From NCBI GenBank assembly GCA_021805585.1, contig JAJZEY010000154.1, forward strand, positions 1 to 8,312: a stretch of DNA of 8,312 bases, written 5' to 3'. Both the position numbers and the translations under genes were made by a program. This document shows positions 5,947 through 8,312 of the stretch, piece after piece. Numbering within the stretch: the first letter of the stretch is position 1; each line of letters opens with the position of its first letter. The notes below the pieces were generated by a model, which was not told the origin of the DNA, did no database searches, and saw only the letters and a list, made by a program, of their open reading frames with translations. Source of the stretch: Planctomycetota bacterium. GTDB lineage: Bacteria > Planctomycetota > Phycisphaerae > WQYP01.

Positions 5947-8217
5947 ATGATTGCCGCTTTCCGAAATCGATTCCCCTGGGCGGTCGCCGGGCGCGCCGCA
6001 GCCTGGCTTATGCTGCTGGTTCTAAGTGCCGGAAATGCCGGTGCCCATGCCGTCCAATGGCTGACCGTGGCGGCAAATGGTTCCGGCCAATTCCGGTCGG
6101 TGCAGGGTGCGGTGGATTCCATTAAAGCGGGCACAAAAGTGCCGGTGGTGGTTTTCATTAAGCCGGGGGTTTACCGGCAGCGCGTGGTGGTGGGGCCGCA
6201 TTTGCTGGCGGTGACTTTTCTGGGAGAAGATGGTCAGGCCCGTCATACGATCCTGACGTTTTCATTGAATGCGAATCAGAAGGGTGCCAACGGCCAACCG
6301 ATCGGCACGTTTGCCACACCCACGGTCTGGATTCGCGCCAAGGGTTTTTCGGCGGCCAATATTACCATGGTCAATTCCGCCGGCGATACCGGGCAGGCGT
6401 TGGCGCTGCGTGTGGATGCCGACCGTTGCGTGTTTTTTCATTGCCGCTTCATCGGCTGGCAGGATACCGTTCTGGTGGCCAAAAACCGGCAATATTTTGA
6501 GAATTGTACGATTTCGGGCGCGACTGATTTTATTTTTGGTGCCGGAACGGATTATTTTAATCATTGCCTGATTCACTGCCTCGGCCACGGTTTTATTACC
6601 GCAGCGCGCACACCTCGGGGCGCGGCCAACGGATTTGTGTTTAACCATTGCAAGCTAGATACCCTTACCCGGCCGGGCCGCGTGGTGCTGGGGCGGCCCT
6701 GGCGGCAATACGCCCATGTGGTGTTCATGCACACCTTTTTGCCGGCGGGCATTTCGCCAAGTGCGTGGATCACCTGGCACCACAATCCTATAGATAAAAA
6801 GACCGTTCGCTACGCACAATACGCCAATCGCGGACCAGGCTGGCACCCTGGAAAAATTGCGTCCTGGACGCGCATTTTGACTTCCGCCCAGGCCGCCCGT
6901 CTGACCGTGCCCAAGGTGTTGGCCGGAAAAGATGGATGGAATCCGGAAAAGCGCGTGCAACAGACCCTGCTGCCTGAAATTCTGAAGGTCAGCGGTCCGC
7001 GGATTCCGACCCAGGAGTTTGCAACGGCGGATTATCATCTGAAGCCCGATTCAAACAAGCCGCAGACCGATCGGATTCAGCATGTGCTGGATATCTGCCA
7101 TCAGGCCGGTGGCGGTGAAGTGGTCATCGGTCCGGGAAAATATGTCACCGGTCCGCTGACGCTTTACAGCCGCACCAATCTGCATCTGAAAAAGGGATGC
7201 ACGCTTCTTTTTACGACAAATCCGACCGATTACGCCAGACCACCGAATGGCTACGCGCCATGTCTGGGGGCGACCGATGCCCATGATATTGCGCTTACCG
7301 GCCACGGCGTGCTGAATGGCCAGGGGCAACCCTGGTGGCGGATCGCCCGGGCGGACAAACGGCAACGCTCGGTACCCACGCCGGTACCCGTGCACCGCCC
7401 GCAGATGGTGGTATTAAGCCATTGCCGCCGCGTGCTTGTTTCGGATGTGACGCTAAAAAATTCGCCCAGCTTCCATCTTTTTCCACAAGAATGCCGGGAT
7501 GTGGTCATTTCCGGCATTACCATTCTGGCTCCGCAAGGTTCACCCAACACCGATGGCATTGATCCCTCCGGCTGGAACTATCTGATTACCCATTGTCGAT
7601 TCAATGAAGGCGACGATTGTATTGCCATCAAGGCCGCCGGTAAGGCGACCTGGCAGCGGCCCTCCTGCGAAAATTTTCTGATTCGGAATTGCACGTTCGA
7701 CCATGGCCATGGCATGTCCGTGGGATCGGTCACCTATGGCGGACTGCGAAATTTAACGGTCGCGCATTGCCTGTTTAACCGGACCGATGCGGGCATTCGG
7801 CTGAAATCCAACCGGCATCGGGGTGGAGTGGTGCGCGACCTGTTTTATTCGCATCTGAAGATGACGGATGTGAAAATGCCGATACAGATTGTCAGCTATT
7901 ATTTAAGAGTTCCGAAAGACGCCCAGAATGACCAGCCCTTGCCGGTTACCAACCGCACGCCGATCTGGCGGAATATTGACATTAATAATGTTCAGGCAAC
8001 CGGTGGCCGAATGGCGGGTGAAATGATTGGCGTGCCGGAAATGCCGATTCGCGGGGTGTATCTGAAGAACGTGTCGATTGCGGCCCTTAGCGGCATGAAA
8101 ATCGTCAACGCCGGAAACGTCGTGCTGGCGCATTGCACGCTGAAGATTGCCCATGGGCCGGCGCTGCGTGTGTATCATGCCCAGGTGACCCGGTGGAAAA
8201 ATCGCGCGGGTCATTAA
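5947..8217 (+). CDS. Secreted bifunctional pectin methylesterase-polygalacturonase (second CE8-GH28 fusion)
   Basis: A 756-residue enzyme with the same architecture as gene 2. AGGAG at 5936-5940, six bases before the ATG, is the strongest ribosome binding site in the window. The signal peptide has a long N-terminal part and a hydrophobic run at about 17-28, cut after AGA (33) or AHA (35). The CE8 domain covers about 37-327: Gln150 in QALALR, Gln172 and Asp173 in WQDTVL, Asp194 in DFIFG, Arg250 and Trp252 in LGRPW. The usual GxYxE reads GVYRQ here, with Gln78 replacing Glu. A linker of about 30 residues precedes a GH28 domain from about 357 to the end: NTD with Asp536, GDD with Asp556/557, HGHG with His588, RLK with Arg618 and Lys620. 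The first GH28 strand is degenerate, lacking the YGAxxDG signature seen in gene 3 and partly in gene 2, but the following GGGEVVI and TGPLTL blocks are normal. It is the last complete gene of the array. Confidence 0.95.
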   Translation: MIAAFRNRFPWAVAGRAAAWLMLLVLSAGNAGAHAVQWLTVAANGSGQFRSVQGAVDSIKAGTKVPVVVFIKPGVYRQRVVVGPHLLAVTFLGEDGQARHTILTFSLNANQKGANGQPIGTFATPTVWIRAKGFSAANITMVNSAGDTGQALALRVDADRCVFFHCRFIGWQDTVLVAKNRQYFENCTISGATDFIFGAGTDYFNHCLIHCLGHGFITAARTPRGAANGFVFNHCKLDTLTRPGRVVLGRPWRQYAHVVFMHTFLPAGISPSAWITWHHNPIDKKTVRYAQYANRGPGWHPGKIASWTRILTSAQAARLTVPKVLAGKDGWNPEKRVQQTLLPEILKVSGPRIPTQEFATADYHLKPDSNKPQTDRIQHVLDICHQAGGGEVVIGPGKYVTGPLTLYSRTNLHLKKGCTLLFTTNPTDYARPPNGYAPCLGATDAHDIALTGHGVLNGQGQPWWRIARADKRQRSVPTPVPVHRPQMVVLSHCRRVLVSDVTLKNSPSFHLFPQECRDVVISGITILAPQGSPNTDGIDPSGWNYLITHCRFNEGDDCIAIKAAGKATWQRPSCENFLIRNCTFDHGHGMSVGSVTYGGLRNLTVAHCLFNRTDAGIRLKSNRHRGGVVRDLFYSHLKMTDVKMPIQIVSYYLRVPKDAQNDQPLPVTNRTPIWRNIDINNVQATGGRMAGEMIGVPEMPIRGVYLKNVSIAALSGMKIVNAGNVVLAHCTLKIAHGPALRVYHAQVTRWKNRAGH

Positions 8218-8234
8218 TTAGACTCTCCCGCTTC

Positions 8235-8273
8235 CGGTCGCGTGCGGTAAACGACCGAGCCGGCGGGACCGGC
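8235..8273 (+). terminator. Weak candidate terminator region after gene 5
   Basis: Two neighbouring inverted repeats follow the last stop codon: CGGTCG/CGACCG (8235-8240 / 8252-8257, 11-base loop) and GCCGG/CCGGC (8259-8263 / 8269-8273, five-base loop). Neither has a T-tract, so intrinsic termination is doubtful. They may be chance in GC-rich DNA. The rest of 8218-8312 shows no gene. Confidence 0.2.
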
Positions 8274-8303
8274 AAACGGGGACGTTCAGCGGATCACCCG
8301 ATT

Positions 8304-8307
8304 GGAG
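8304..8307 (+). promoter_or_regulatory. Possible ribosome binding site of a next gene beyond the window
   Basis: GGAG followed by CGTCT ends the window. Gene 2 has the very similar GGAGCCTCC directly before its ATG. A start codon just past the edge would fit the spacing, but it cannot be seen. Confidence 0.25.
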
Positions 8308-8312
8308 CGTCT

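Noticed and set aside
2..8217. CRISPR, insertion sequence or transposon remnants
   Set aside because: No regularly spaced direct repeats, terminal inverted repeats or transposase-like sequence are seen. The repetition is explained by paralogous beta-helix domains.

Overview
The window is a tightly packed, single-strand array of secreted pectin-degrading enzymes. Five consecutive plus-strand genes carry seven catalytic domains from only two families. Four are carbohydrate esterase family 8 (CE8) pectin methylesterase domains and three are glycoside hydrolase family 28 (GH28) polygalacturonase domains. In order they are: (1) a CE8 enzyme whose start lies before the window; (2) a CE8-GH28 fusion of 767 residues; (3) a stand-alone GH28 of 461 residues; (4) a stand-alone CE8 of 333 residues; (5) a second CE8-GH28 fusion of 756 residues. 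The catalytic motifs of both families are readable in every domain, so none looks like a pseudogene.

Layout: gene 1 ends at 940 and is followed by the largest gap (941-1109, several small GC-rich inverted repeats). Gene 2 (1110-3413), gene 3 (3450-4835), gene 4 (4890-5891) and gene 5 (5947-8217) follow with gaps of 36, 54 and 55 bases, each with a purine-rich ribosome binding site. Genes 2-5 are therefore very probably one operon, and gene 1 may belong to it too. The last 95 bases hold no gene, but end in a GGAG that resembles the ribosome binding site of gene 2, so the array may continue.

How they work together: CE8 removes methyl esters from homogalacturonan, releasing methanol and exposing free galacturonate carboxylates. 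GH28 then hydrolyses the alpha-1,4-galacturonosyl bonds of the de-esterified chain. The fusions put the two steps in one polypeptide in reaction order from N- to C-terminus. Genes 2-5 have Sec-type signal peptides with AxA-like cleavage sites, and no C-terminal anchor is visible, so the products should act in the periplasm or outside the cell.

Organism: a bacterium with moderately GC-rich DNA, Shine-Dalgarno sites and Sec signal peptides, probably living on plant material (soil, litter, peat or rhizosphere). No SusC/SusD pair, transporter, regulator or uronate catabolic gene is visible. The phylum cannot be fixed from the sequence. Planctomycetota, Verrucomicrobiota or Acidobacteriota are plausible guesses only.
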